Shown piece after piece: positions 39,379-50,390 of a DNA stretch of 64,000 bases. Position numbers and translations under genes: made by a program. The stretch is from Rana temporaria (taxonomy: Eukaryota > Chordata > Amphibia > Anura > Ranidae). The notes beneath the pieces were generated by a model. That model was not told the origin of the DNA. It searched no databases and worked only from the letters and a program-made list of their open reading frames with translations. Numbering within the stretch: position 1 is the first letter of the stretch; each line of letters begins with the position of its first letter. The stretch spans positions 63,883,355 to 63,947,354 of the forward strand of contig NC_053492.1 in NCBI RefSeq assembly GCF_905171775.1. Reading direction: 5' to 3'.

Positions 39379-40640
39379 TAACCTTTTTAGAACCAGAGGG
39401 AATCTTAAAATGGGTTTCAGTGAACCCCAGCGAAAAATTATTTAATGGGGGTTAAGCAGGAAGAATACACCCCCTTTACATTGGTGGTCAGTGGGGAGAA
39501 TGCCCCCCTTACATTGCTGTCAGCGGGAAGAATTCCCCCCTTACATTGCTGTCAGCGGGGAGAATGCCCCCCTTTACATTGCTGTCAGCGGGGAGAATGC
39601 CCCCCTTTACATTGATGTCAGCGGGGAGAATGCCCCCCTTTACATTGATGTCAGCGGGGAGAATGCCCCCCTTACATTGCTGGTCAGCAGGATGAAAGCC
39701 CCCCTCTTACATTGCTGGTCAGCCGGAAGAATGCCCCCTTACATTGATGGTCAGCATGGGAGAATGTCCCCCCTTACATTGATGGTCAGTGGGAAGAATG
39801 TCCCCCTTTTATTGGTGGTAAGCGGGAAGAATGTCCCCCTTACATTGCTGTTCAGCGGAGAGAATGCCCCCCCCCTTAAATTGCCGGTCAGCAGGGAGAA
39901 TTCCCCCCTTACATTGCTGGTCAGCGGGGAGAATGCCCCCCCCCCTTATATTGCCGGTCAGCGGGGAGAATGCCCCCCTTACATTGCTGGTCAGCGGGGA
40001 GAATGCCCCTCCTCTTACATTGCTGGTCAGTGGGGAGAATGCCCCCCCTCTTACATTGCTGGTCAGCAGGATGAAAGCCCCCCTCTTACATTGCTGGTCA
40101 GGAGGATGAAAGCCCCCCTTACATTGATGGTCAGCAGGAAGAATGCCCACCTTACATTGGTGGTCAGCAGGAAGAATTCCGACCTTACATTGATGGTCAG
40201 CAGGAAGAATGCTTCCCTTACATTGGTGGTCGAAGGAAAGAATGTCCCCCTTACATTGGTGGTCAGCAGGAAGAATGTCCCCCTAACATTGGTGGTCAGT
40301 GCAAATAATGTCCCACTTACATTGATGGTCAGCAGGAAGAATGCCCTCTTTTACATTACTGGTCAGTGGGAAAAAATGTTCCCCTTACATTGGTGGTCAG
40401 CAGGAAGAATGTCCCCCCTTACATTGCTGGTCAGCAGGACGAATGTTCCCCTTACATTGGTGGTCAGCAGGAAGAATTCCCCCCTTACATTGCTGGTCAG
40501 CAGGACGAATGTCCTCCTTACATTGATGGTCAGCAGGAAGAATGTCCCCCTTACATTGATGGTCAGCAGGAAGAATGTCCCCCTTACATTGGTGGTCAGC
40601 AGGAAGAATGCACCCCCTTACATTGCTGGTTAAAAGGTTA
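39379..40640. mobile_element. Element with TAACCTTTT ends enclosing a minisatellite
   Basis: TAACCTTTTTAGAACCAG (39379-39396) and CTGGTTAAAAGGTTA (40626-40640) are inverted. Between them are about 100 bp of non-repetitive sequence and then the tandem array. The superfamily is not clear. Confidence 0.55.
39480..40620. repeat. 33-bp minisatellite, about 34 units
   Basis: The unit is approximately CCCCCCTTACATTGCTGG plus TCAGCGGGGAGAATG, with variants CAGCAGGAAGAATG and TTGATGG. Because the unit is a multiple of three and lacks stops, a 380-codon plus-strand frame (39491-40633) and shorter minus frames stay open. The translations (SGENAPLTLLV, GQQEECPPYI, SAGRMPPLHCW) are the three frames of one unit, not a protein. 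Confidence 0.95.
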
Positions 40641-42760
40641 CCCTTACAGACAGTGAAAAGATAATTGATATCATGCTACAGGCTCTGCCATGTGCTTTTG
40701 GCTCTGGAAATATGCAGGCACCATGAGCTGTAATAGTGAAGGGATAGAGCCTCTGCTGGGTTTTTATTACTGGTGGCACAAAGTGATGGTAAACCTCTCC
40801 AGACAAAAAAAATGCATTTTATTAGGATAGGAAAAGGTTAGAACTTTTCACAATATTGTTGTTACCAGGAAGGCAAAGCAAAACAAAACAAACTGGGTAC
40901 CAATATTACCCGATGGTGAGCGGCATATTGCACATTATTGTTCTATTAGAAAACTTGGCAGGGTCAGAGATGAGTTTTCCAGTGGTACAGATTCCCAGAA
41001 CACTCATCCTTTATCGTTTTACAATTCAATAATGAGAAGAAAAATACAGCAGAAGGAAAATCCGGCCTCTGGAGGGTATCCAGTAGACGGCAGAGAGGAC
41101 TGCAATGTATCTCAGGAGAAGAGTTTCGGCAAATACTTGAAATATGGCCCATTAAATGTGTCTGTGCCTTATGACCTGGTGACATTCCCAGACTGCTCAC
41201 TGTCTGAGAGATTAAACTTTCCTCAACTGTCATGGTCCTTTCCCCCCCTTTACAATCTTTCATTTTACCATTCCAAGAGCTGAGCCTGAGATTACTGAAA
41301 TCTAAATGGTGTACAAGTATGAGGTTTTTATTGTAAATAAGGTTATATTAGGAATATGCAGGGCCGGTGCAAGGATTTTTGTCTTCACAGATGAAGTTGC
41401 ATTTTGACGCTACCCCCAGTCTTCTGCCACCGCCTCCCCTCCACTATATCCTCCCACTATTTTTGGGCAAGCTTTGTTTGTTGACAAAGGAGCTCCTTTT
41501 GTGGGCAGACTACTTGTGGCAACCAGCAAAACCTGCAAAAGTGGGTAAGGCTAGAAAGTTACAGAAAAGAGAAGAATGGTATATCATTTGAGAAAATGAA
41601 GCAGTTGTGCTAAAGGTGCAAAAATTATAAAAATGAATGTGCCATTTGCTATGTATGGGCACATGTAGACCGTAGCTAAATATGAACTGGCCGTTTTCCA
41701 ATGTTACACATTTTTAAGGAAGAATTATTGTGGTCTGTCACACTTCTGTATACATACAGTAAGACCTTTAAAACCCATACATGGCTTTAATAAATTATTG
41801 GCCTCAACCTTCACCTCTAAACAAAGGCTTCTGCAGACAAAGACCAAAACATTTCGTGAACCAACAGATGATGAATCTTAAAGCTTAGCTTGTTACAGAA
41901 TCCAGACTGACATTCAACAAAATAGAATCAGTAAAGGACGGATGGGGAAGAAAATACAAGGGCATTGATTATTATACCGGTAACAGCACAGGCCTCAAGA
42001 GAAAACAAGAGATATGAGGGACTTGCTCATAGGAGCCTACCATCAAATTAGGAACAGTAGAGGATACCAACACACATCAAATTTAGTGGACCTGTAAGGG
42101 TAGGGCATGTGTTGTAGTAGGCAAATGACAACTCTTGCATATATTCCCCATTAATTCATTGAGTGCCAAAACATGGGAGGCCTATCCTGGGGTGGGTTCT
42201 TCTGGGCTACACCAGGCGATGAACAGGGTGGCTCATTCTAGTACAGGGGTTACACCTTACAAAAGGCATGGTCACCAATGCCCAGGGAGCCAGGACCCGA
42301 CGAGGGCCACGGTCATGTTAAAGTCAAACATTAAGGTAGTCCCCCAACTCAGAGATGAGCCACTAGTATTGAATGCAGAGTTCTTCCAGAATACATTGTC
42401 CCTTGTCCTACACACGTAAACAGGTGTATGTGTTGCATTAGAAGGGACACACAGAGCCTATGCCCACTCCATTAGTCATTGTACTGCTGTTACTTCACTC
42501 ACAGTAACAGAATGGGGTTCTGCCGAGCACATAGCATGAACCTCATACATGCTCAATTTAATGCTTGCCTTTGCATACCTAGTAATCAGGCCATAGATTT
42601 CCATAACACCGATCCATTTCCAGTGACCGGAGACAGACCGCTAGGAAGGGAGCTATAGCACTGGACCCCCTTGCTACTGGAGGACCTGTCAACCAACCAG
42701 GTTCCACGCCAACAACGTGCAGTTTAACCTTTTGTTGTTGTAATGTTACAAGAACCCAAA
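40641..42760. other. Longest stretch without an assigned element; no gene seen
   Basis: About 2.1 kb. A hAT-like end GCAGGGCCGGTGCAAGG occurs at 41359, suggesting a decayed fragment near 41360-41500. Frames of 60-99 codons (for example 40964-41263 minus, 42135-42419 plus) have no domain signature. This is the best candidate for single-copy host sequence, possibly intronic. Confidence 0.35.
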
Positions 42761-43251
42761 GGCCCCGTACACACGATAGAATCCATCCGCAGATAAATCC
42801 CAGCAAATGGGTTTCTGCGGATAGATCCTATGGTGTGTACACGCCAGCGGATCTGTTTCCGCGGAGAAATCTCCTCTGGGATGGATTCCAGCAGATCGGA
42901 TATTTGCGGTGATGCACAACAAATCCATCTGCTGGAATCCATTCCAACGGATGGATCCGCTCGTCTGTACAGACTTACCGGATCCATTCGTCCAAAGAGA
43001 TTCCCCGCACGCGTCGTAATGATTTGACGCATGCGTGGAATTCCTTATATGACAGCGTCGCGCCCGTCGCCGCGTCATAATCGCGGCGACGGCGCGACAC
43101 GTCATCGCCAGAGGATTTCCGCGCGGATTTCAATGCGATGGTGTGTACACTCCATCGCATCGAAATCTGCGGAAATCTTTGAGAGGATTTATCCGTGGAA
43201 ACGGTCCGCTGGACCGTATCCACGGATAAATTCTCTCGTGTGTATGGGGCC
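42761..43251 (-). mobile_element. TNA-type foldback, CCGCGGATAAAT-word family, reverse copy
   Basis: Reverse complement of 27462-27952 with the same 491-bp length: GGCCCCGTACACACGATAG on the left and CTCGTGTGTATGGGGCC on the right. The right flank is TTA (43252-43254), the left flank AAA. Confidence 0.88.
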
Positions 43252-43359
43252 TTAGGGTGCTGTTGTCCATACAGACCCTTAATGAGCTCCAGGACCTCAC
43301 ATGCACACCTTGAGTAACTTCAGTCCAGGCTTTGTGCAGGTAAACAACTTTCATTGAAA

Positions 43360-44345
43360 GTTCAGCATGGCATATATAACATGGCAAAATGTCCTTTCCC
43401 CAACAATGGCTGCCCCAGCGTACCTGCACAGGTAAAGTCCTTATTTGTGAAGTCCATAACCGGCACAACTTTACTGGAGAAGTCTATAGTTTGGGTGTAT
43501 TCCAAGAGGCCAGTGCTCCATAGATGAACTACAAGTCTCAGCAAGTTCTGCAAAGTTCCTGTTCTTAGCCTGCTACACCCCGCTCTTGGGACTCGAACCA
43601 CTGCCTATTATACAGTACATCACAGGACAGGAAGCTGGACCCCAAAAAAGCCAGCGAACATGAGCAGGGAATGCAAAGCAGAATTAAAGTGGTTGTAAAG
43701 TCACTTGTAATGTCCCTACAATCCACTGTGTTAGGTAACAACTGTATCCCCTTTATCAAAAAAAATACTTATTTCAGAGTGCCTTACGGCGCTCACGTGG
43801 CTGGCTGCCACTCTCCTCTCCCTGTCTGACAGCTGCAGCGGGAGGGGTGGAAAACTCCCGCTGATGTCAGCCAGGAGGAGGAGAGGATAGAAGGACAGCG
43901 GTGGCAAGTCACGTGAGTGCCGGAGGCCCCTTTGAAATGAGGTAGACATTGGCTTTTTTTTAAATAAAGGACATACAGTGGGGCACATATTGTTATCTAG
44001 CAGAGTGGATTGTAGGGACATTACAAGTGACTTTACAACTACTTTAACTATGCTTTGCATTCCCTGCTCACATTCGCTGCCTTTTTTGGGGTCCAGCTTC
44101 CTGTCCTGTGATGTACTGTATAATAGGCAGAGGTTTGAGTCCCAAGAGAGTGCGGTAGCAGACTAAGAACAGGAACTTTGCAAGACTTGCTTAGACTTGT
44201 TGTTCATCTATGGAGCACTGACCTCTTGGAATACACCCAAACTATGAACTTCTCCAGTAAAGTTGTGCCGGTTATGGACTTCACGCATAAGGACTTTACC
44301 TGTGCAGGCATGCTGGGGCAGCCACTGTTAGGGAAATACATTACA
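43360..44345. repeat. ~1-kb palindrome centred on a TTAA element
   Basis: The left arm 43360-43683 (including CCGGCACAACTTTACTGG, GGTGTATTCCAAGAGG, GGAAGCTGGACCCCAAAAA) is inverted in the right arm 44048-44345 (CCAGTAAAGTTGTGCCGG, CCTCTTGGAATACACC, TTTTTGGGGTCCAGCTTCC). Arms differ by scattered substitutions and small indels. The centre is the K-family element 43688-44043. Confidence 0.85.
43688..44043. mobile_element. TTAA-type element (K family) at palindrome centre
   Basis: TTAA at 43684-43687 and 44044-44047. It begins AGTGGTTGTAAAGTCACTTG and ends CAAGTGACTTTACAACTACT. The interior has CACGTGGCTGGCTGCC and CACGTGAGTGCCGG. 356 bp. Confidence 0.8.
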
Positions 44346-44700
44346 GCCTGGCACATATTGTTACCTAACAGAGCAGATTGTATGGGCATTAAACGGTTAT
44401 GAGAGCAGCAGGAGGGGAGGATCAGGGGAGCGGACTGAGCTGACAGGCAGAGATGGGGGGGGGGGGACAGAATAGAGCACACAGGAGAGGACCCAGGAGA
44501 GAGCGGATGACAGAGGCATGTAAACTGACCACAGTGTCAGGGCTCAGCAGCCATAATAAACTGTGGTCAGTTTACAGAGGGGGGGGCAGAACACGCTGGA
44601 TCAGCCAGGTATTTCAGGTGATACGGGGGCCAAATTACACGTATAACATGCTTTACATTAACAGGATTCCCTTTTTTTTTTAGGTTTACAAACACTTTAA
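44346..44700. repeat. K-family fragment, right part
   Basis: GCACATATTGTTACCTAACAG (about 44351) matches the interior of 43688-44043, and AGGTTTACAAACACTTTAA closes it at 44700. A hairpin ACTGACCACAGT / TAAACTGTGGTCAGTTTAC lies at 44520-44575. A G-run is at 44456-44466. Confidence 0.55.
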
Positions 44701-45939
44701 CCCCTCCCTCCTTAACCTGGGCAGCCACACTAGCCTGGCTAAAATGAACACAATAGGCAAACCGCCTACAGACCTAGCATCAGATAATGCTGAGAGCATG
44801 TGTGCTCAGTAATATTCAGATGTAATATTTACAGATGTTAAGCACCACCCATCTGCTTTTCCCTACAGAAGGAAAGAGCCACCTTTGCTTAGGCATCATC
44901 CATGGTCAGTGTCTATCTGGAATGAGATGATGGCCTAAAGAACATACATTGCAATCCTGGTAAGCAACCTCAATGCAACCTTCTACCTTGTAAAACGTAC
45001 TACAAATGTAGAAGGTTGCAGTTTAATCACCACAGCTCAAATTTCAAAATAAGATTGGTGTATGGCAGCCCACCATACAGACAACCAGTCTGTATGTGAA
45101 ATGTACGACAAATATATAAAAATTATGAAAATACCATCCAAAATGGTAAAATTTACAATTGTAATACCTCAAAGTCAAAATGTGTATTGACTGAAAATGC
45201 CCAGTGCTTAGCCCTTCAACCATCCTTATTTGTACACTTTCCTCTGCAGCCTTTGAAGTTAGACAAGGTAATTAGCTTTCCTTCCAGAGCCTGGGAATGC
45301 CCCATCTCAGCTGGCATTTGCCTAACAAGGGGCTACTTTCAATTAGCCGGTAAAATACCAGTACTGTCAATCTGGATGCTTGTATGAGCTAAATATAAAC
45401 CCAGCCGCTGTCACTGATAGGAAGCCTATGTGTTGAGTTTCTCTTTGTGGCCCAAGGGGTATTGAAACAGAATAGGTCCACTGGCTTTAGAAACAGTCTT
45501 TAATTAACCTGTTGAAGTCCAGGATCATCCTCAAAGGAGAGGATCACAGGGGATATGTGATACTTAATGTCACATCCTGGGAGTATGTATAGAATGAGGC
45601 TCTTCTCTTATCACGTTTCCTAACTGTTCTTTCATCAAATTGAGCATACATGCACAACAATAAAAAAAAGGGCTTCAAAAATAAAACATACAAGTGTGGG
45701 TTGTGCTAGAAATAGACTCATAGCTGAATTTCATGCAAACAGGTAAAGTATCTAAATCTAAGAACATAAATGTCATCTATAGAAGCTTAGATGCAGCCCT
45801 TTGACTCTATTCACATATTGCTTAGTAAGAACGTGGGTTCCCACTAGAAATTTAAATGTACAAATTCACACACCTTTCTGTGTGTTGTACATAGGGCAGC
45901 CCATTTACTTGATTACATCTCCATCCAATCACAGTTTTT
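44701..45939. other. Unassigned stretch, no gene seen
   Basis: Low-repeat sequence; the frame at 45187-45387 has no motif. CTACCTTGTAAAACGTAC (44983) and ACAAATGTAGAAGGTTGC (45003) give a weak inverted pair. Confidence 0.3.
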
Positions 45940-46460
45940 GCAATGGGCACAGTAATGTTGTAATGGGCACAGTAATGTTGTAATGGGCACAGTGATGTTG
46001 GGCACAGTGAGGTTGCAATGGGCACAGTGATGTTGCAATGGGCACAGTGATGTTGCAATGGGCACAGTGATGTTAGTCACAGTGAGGCGTGTAAATGGGC
46101 ACAGTGAGGCCTCGTACACACGACCGAGTTTCTCGGCAAAAACCAGCAAGAAACTTGCTGGGAGATATTTTTTTGCCGAGGAAACCGGTCGCGTGTACAC
46201 TTTCGTTGAGGAAACTGTCGAGAAACTCGACGAGCCAAAAAGAAAGCATGTTCTCTATTTCCTTGACGGGAATGGAGAAATTGGCTTGTCGAGTTTCTCG
46301 ACGGCTTCACAAAGAACTCGAAGAGCAAAACGATGTGTTTCGCCCGTCGAGTTTCTCGGTCGTGTGTACGAGGCCTGAGGTGTGCAAATGGGCACAGTGA
46401 GGTGTGCAAATGGGCACAGCGAGGCGTGCAAATGGGCACAGTGAAGCTGCAAATGGACAT
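45940..46460. repeat. 20-bp minisatellite GGGCACAGTGATGTTGCAAT, split by a MITE
   Basis: Units at 45940-46107 and 46376-46460. The right-hand units are the GTGCAAATGGGCACAGTGAG variant. Resembles the first half-unit of the array at 20325. Confidence 0.88.
46108..46375. mobile_element. TNA-type foldback, CTCGACGAG-word family (268 bp)
   Basis: TGA duplications 46105-46107 and 46376-46378. GGCCTCGTACACACGACCGA and TCGGTCGTGTGTACGAGGCC. One sub-hairpin AACCAGCAAGAAACTTGCTGG (46140-46160), then CGGTCGCGTGTACAC, then several GTCGAGTTTCTCG words. It sits inside the minisatellite. Related copies are at 57668-57934 and 62208-62477. Confidence 0.9.
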
Positions 46461-46498
46461 TGTTGACCCTCTTTTCCGCTTACAGTAGCTGTTGCATT

Positions 46499-46603
46499 CT
46501 CACCCTAGGCTTATACTCGAGTCAATAAGTATTCCCATTTTTTGTGGTAAAATTAGGTACCTCGACTTATACTCGGTCGGCTTATACTCGAGTATATACG
46601 GTA
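46499..46603. repeat. Repeat with CTTATACTCGAGT / ACTCGAGTATA words
   Basis: TTATACTCGAGTCAATAAGT, CGACTTATACTCGGTCGG and CTTATACTCGAGTATATACG are closely spaced. This motif cluster looks like the end of a dispersed vertebrate element; I cannot name the superfamily. Confidence 0.5.
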
Positions 46604-46984
46604 TATAGGCAAATCTTGGCTCCAATTGACACAGAAAAAAATCAAATTCACATTTTGAACTTTGAAAGTGACCAATACAAGCTCAGTTTTGACTTTGCAA
46701 TCAACTGAATTCTTCTGGTCAATTGAACTTGTGGGTGGTAGATTGTTTATTTTCTGGTGATTACTTTCAATCTTATATACAGTTCCTATTGTGTTGGCAA
46801 TTTTCAGAGTTCAACCAGTTTCAAGTTAATGAGACAGTTTATCTTTGTGTCAGATTTTATCGAGCAGATGATTACACAGCAGAAAGAAGACTTCTATGTT
46901 ACTATGTAAAACACTTGAAAGCAGGCATTTGACATGTTAAAATCCTTTCAAACTGCAATAAACTGATTATATTTAAATTTAATG
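46604..46984. other. Unassigned stretch
   Basis: The 69-codon frame at 46723-46932 has no motif. AT-rich. Confidence 0.3.
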
Positions 46985-47121
46985 TATTTATTTTAGATTG
47001 TAAGCTCTAACCAGCAGGGCCCTCTAATCCTTTTTGTGTTTAATTGTATTGTAAATCTACTGTCTCCTTCCATTTTGTTAAGCACTGTGCAAACTTTTGG
47101 CACCATATAAATCCTATATAA
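46985..47121 (+). pseudogene. LINE 3' tail (L2/CR1-like), cut by an LTR
   Basis: ATTGTAAGCTCTAACCAGCA...CACCATATAAATCCTATATA matches the two other LINE tails. The (TAA)n end continues at 48798-48812 beyond the LTR. Confidence 0.82.
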
Positions 47122-48797
47122 TGTAGCAAATTCCGGGACCTCTAGAGTCAGGGACAGCTGACATCCTTCTGTGTAGAGTGGGTTACAAGGCATGGTGGGT
47201 GTAATGCAAGATGAAAAGGTGGGCGCCAGACACTTTTTAAATGCAAAGAGATTTATTGTCTCTTAAACAGAACTGTGGGAGAGAGGGTTAGGGCCAGGAC
47301 ACCCTTAAGTAGATGCAATGATAATTAGCAGACTCCGAGACTTTTATAGGAAGACCGCTATACAGGTAAAGGCCTCCAGCCGGACACCACTTCTGTATAG
47401 GTAGGACCGCTGTCTCCTATGGCAACAATCTTATAGCAGTTACTAACGGTAGTTGTATTCAACTATTGGCAACACAAACAGTTCTCATCTTACTCTACGG
47501 TCAGTCACTGTGGGTCTTCACTCAATGAACTCCAAGTCTTTGATTAGACTTCGGATCCAATAGACACTGGATCCCCTGCGCTCTTCCACTTTAGTGCTCA
47601 GTATCTTCCCCAAGCATCAGCTGCTGGGTCCCTGGCTTGGCACTCACAGATACTCTTCAAGCGTCAACTCTGCCGACCTGCTAGATCCCTGGCTTGGCAC
47701 CCACTGATGCTCCGCAAGCGTCACCTCTGCTGTCCCGCTGGGTCCCTGGCTTAGCACTCATTGAAGTTGTTTCACTTCTTTACTGTCCTCAATTGACAAG
47801 AAGACTGCTCTGGTACTGACTTCAGCTTACTCACAGTGGTCTCTGGTAACAAAGTAGATGATCCCTTAGTGGCGACAGCTTCCCCTTCTAACTCTGACCA
47901 CAGCTGGTTCCCCGTCTGGCTGAACCGATACTTCTGGTTGGATTGCAAGCCAGCAGTCTCAACCCTATGTTGCTCTCCTGCTTCTGGATAGGCCTTAGAC
48001 CTCGTACACACGATAGGTTAACCAGAGGACAACGGTCTGAAGGATCGTTTTCATCGGTCCAAAATGATCGTGTGTAGGCCCCATAGGTTATTTAACCTTC
48101 GGATAAAAAAATGTCAACTTGCTTTAAAATTTAACCGATGGATTGCTAACCGATAGGTCAAAACCGATCGTTAGTACGCACAACCATCGGTTAAAACTCT
48201 ATGCATGCTCAGAATCAAGTTGACGCATGCTTGGAAGCATTGAAATTCATTTTTTTCAGCACGTCGTTGTGTTTTACGTCACCGCGTTCTGACACGATCA
48301 GTTTTTTAACTGATGGTGTGTACGCACAACGGACCATTAGTCAGCTTCATAGGTTAACCTAAGACAACGGTCCTTCAGACCGTTGTCCTCTGGTTAACCT
48401 ATCGTGTGTACGAGGCTTTAGACAGCCTAGCAGCCGGATGCCCCTAGGATAGGCCTCAGGCTTACAGCATAGCAACCCAGGGCAGTACAACACACGTGCA
48501 CCCAGACAGCCATCCAGGGGGCACAGTACCATGATCACCTGACTCTACCCAGCAGGCCAAGGAACCAAAGAACATACCTGCCCATTAGCTGAGACACCCC
48601 ATCCCTTAATGTCTCAGCTTGCAAAGCCCCTGTCTTATCTAATGTCACTAGCATAACGCCACCTAGTGACAGAAGAGAATGGATGCAACAAGTCCAGATT
48701 TAGAGAGGAATCAATTGATCTCCTAACAATTGGCCATGGCAACTATCGCCTGACAACTAAATTTGATAGAAACCCTGCCTAAACATTAGGGTGCTAC
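47122..48797 (-). mobile_element. LTR of a second family, inserted in a LINE tail
   Basis: On the minus strand it starts TGTAGCACCCTAATG (48797) and ends GGAATTTGCTACA (47122). AATAAA is at 47252-47257 as TTTATT. The TSD ATAA is exact at 47118-47121 and 48798-48801. Without the nested foldback (47998-48417) the LTR is about 1.25 kb. A short tandem of GGGTCCCTGGCTTGGCACTC units (about 62 bp, 2.5 copies) lies at 47625-47765. No internal coding region is attached. Confidence 0.8.
47998..48417. mobile_element. TNA-type foldback, GGTTAACC-word family (copy 3)
   Basis: TTA at 47995-47997 and 48418-48420. The outer 35 bp (GATAGGTTAACCAGAGGACA and its complement) are perfect inverted repeats. The core TTACGTCACCGCGTTCTG (48275-48292) is identical to that at 6453-6470. 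Confidence 0.9.
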
Positions 48798-48801
48798 AAT
48801 A

Positions 48802-49042
48802 ATAATAAACATGTATTAGCTGATCTTTTGTATCTTCAATTTTCTGGATCAAATCTTTCTACAAATTAAATGTAGGGCCCTGCTCCCAATAGTTTGGCCC
48901 AGACCTGTTGAATTTTATGCAAATGTGCCTCTGTTCTGGCTGTGGTACTGCCTGGTAGTATAGGGGAATCAAGTTTGCAATCCATGGAAAGAAATTCACT
49001 GTATATGGCCGGCCTTATTTACTCTTTCTTCCACTCTACTTC
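48802..49042. other. Unassigned spacer
   Basis: The end of the LINE (TAA)n run and then sequence without visible features. Confidence 0.3.
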
Positions 49043-49680
49043 ACCACTTCAGCTCTGGAAAGTTTAACCCCCTTCATGTCCAGGCCATTTTTTGCGATAC
49101 AGCACTGCGTTATTTCAACTGGCAATAGAACGATCGTGCGACACTGTACCCAAATAATATTAATGTCCTTTTTTTCCCCACAAATAAAGCTTTCTTTTGG
49201 TGGTATTTGATCTACTTTCTGCTATAAAACATATTCGATAATAAAAATGTAAAGAATCTAACTTCCTCATCAATTTAGGCCAATTTGTATTCTGCTACAT
49301 GTTTTTGGGAAAAAAATCCCATTAAGCGTATATTGATTGGACAAATCGGACACGTGACACTTTTGACTCTAATACAGTGTTCAGTGCTGAAAATATGCAC
49401 TGTCACTGTACTAATGACAGTGGCTGGGAAGAGATTAACATCAGGGGTGATCAAAGGGTTAACTGTGTTCCTAGGGGGTGCTTGCTAACTGTGTGGGAGA
49501 TGTTTTTACTACTTGAAGAGTACAGAATGATCAGTGGCTCCCGGCGGACATCAGGTCCACGGGAAACAACTGTGCAAAATCACAGCAGGAGCAAGCTGCT
49601 GGTGGCGCATGCTCATGCCCAAAACCCAGTAGTAACTCTGCACAGAGCAGCCGCCCTGTAGTAGTAAATCTGATATGAGG
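49043..49680. mobile_element. TTAA-type element (J family, copy 5), eroded
   Basis: CACTTCAGCTCTGGAAAG near the left edge, then CTGCGTTATTTCAACTGGCA, TTCCCCACAAATAAAGC, TGGTGGTATTTGATC, and right-hand CACTGTCACTGTACTAATGAC and GGGGTGATCAAAGGGTTAAC shared with 16021-16555. Boundaries are approximate. Confidence 0.55.
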
Positions 49681-50390
49681 CGGTCGTGAACCGGGCAAGT
49701 ACATCACCACAGTGGGCCGGCTTCAGTGACAGCAGACCGCCGCCTCCCTTCGCTCCTCTGTCTCTCCCTTCCCACAGCGCTCACCTCCTCTCCCTCCCCG
49801 CAGCGCTCACCTGGGGGGGACAGAGAAGCAGGGGGAGGACCAGAAGAGCAGGGGGGACGACAGAGGTGCATGGGGGAAGGGACAGACTGCTGACTCAACA
49901 GCTATGGCCTGGGAGCTTCTCACTTCTGCCTAATCTTGTCCCATAAGGGGGGGGGCACCGAACTGATTCTTTGCCCCGGGTGAAATAATGTCTAGCTTCC
50001 CCACTGGTACTGCCTATAAGAGTAACAGTACCAGCCGTTCTACTCTAATAAATTAGAACGGCTAGTAGCTAGTGAAGGGGGAGAGGGGGCTTGGGTGGCC
50101 GGGGGGGTGTGGGTGTTGTCTGGCCGCCATGGGAGAGACCTGTCAAAGTGGGCCAGTCTGAATGAAGTCCAGGGCCAAATTTTTGTCCAAGTCCAGCCCT
50201 GAAAGAGCCCAATCGGCCCTCCCAGGTCTCATCTTAAGCTGGACATAGGTGGATTGAATTGCGAACAAAATTTTTTAGGAAAACTCATACGAAAATTCTC
50301 AGAACATTAATTTGTTATTCAAAAGATTTAGTTTGCATTTAACATTTGACTTTGGAATGAATGGAAAATGTAAAACCACTTACACTGTTT
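49681..50390. other. GC-rich unassigned region, probable decayed hAT-like repeat
   Basis: CCGGGCAAGTACATCACC (about 49692) and TTTGCCCCGGGTGAAAT (about 49970) are roughly inverted. The middle is rich in CTCCCT/GGGGGA words. No TSD visible. The antiparallel frames at 49686-49946 and 49704-49898 are compositional. Confidence 0.3.

Noticed and set aside
39491..40633. 380-codon plus-strand open frame as a proline/glutamate-rich protein gene
   Set aside because: It is the translation of a 33-bp minisatellite; other frames give equally long shifted versions of the same unit.
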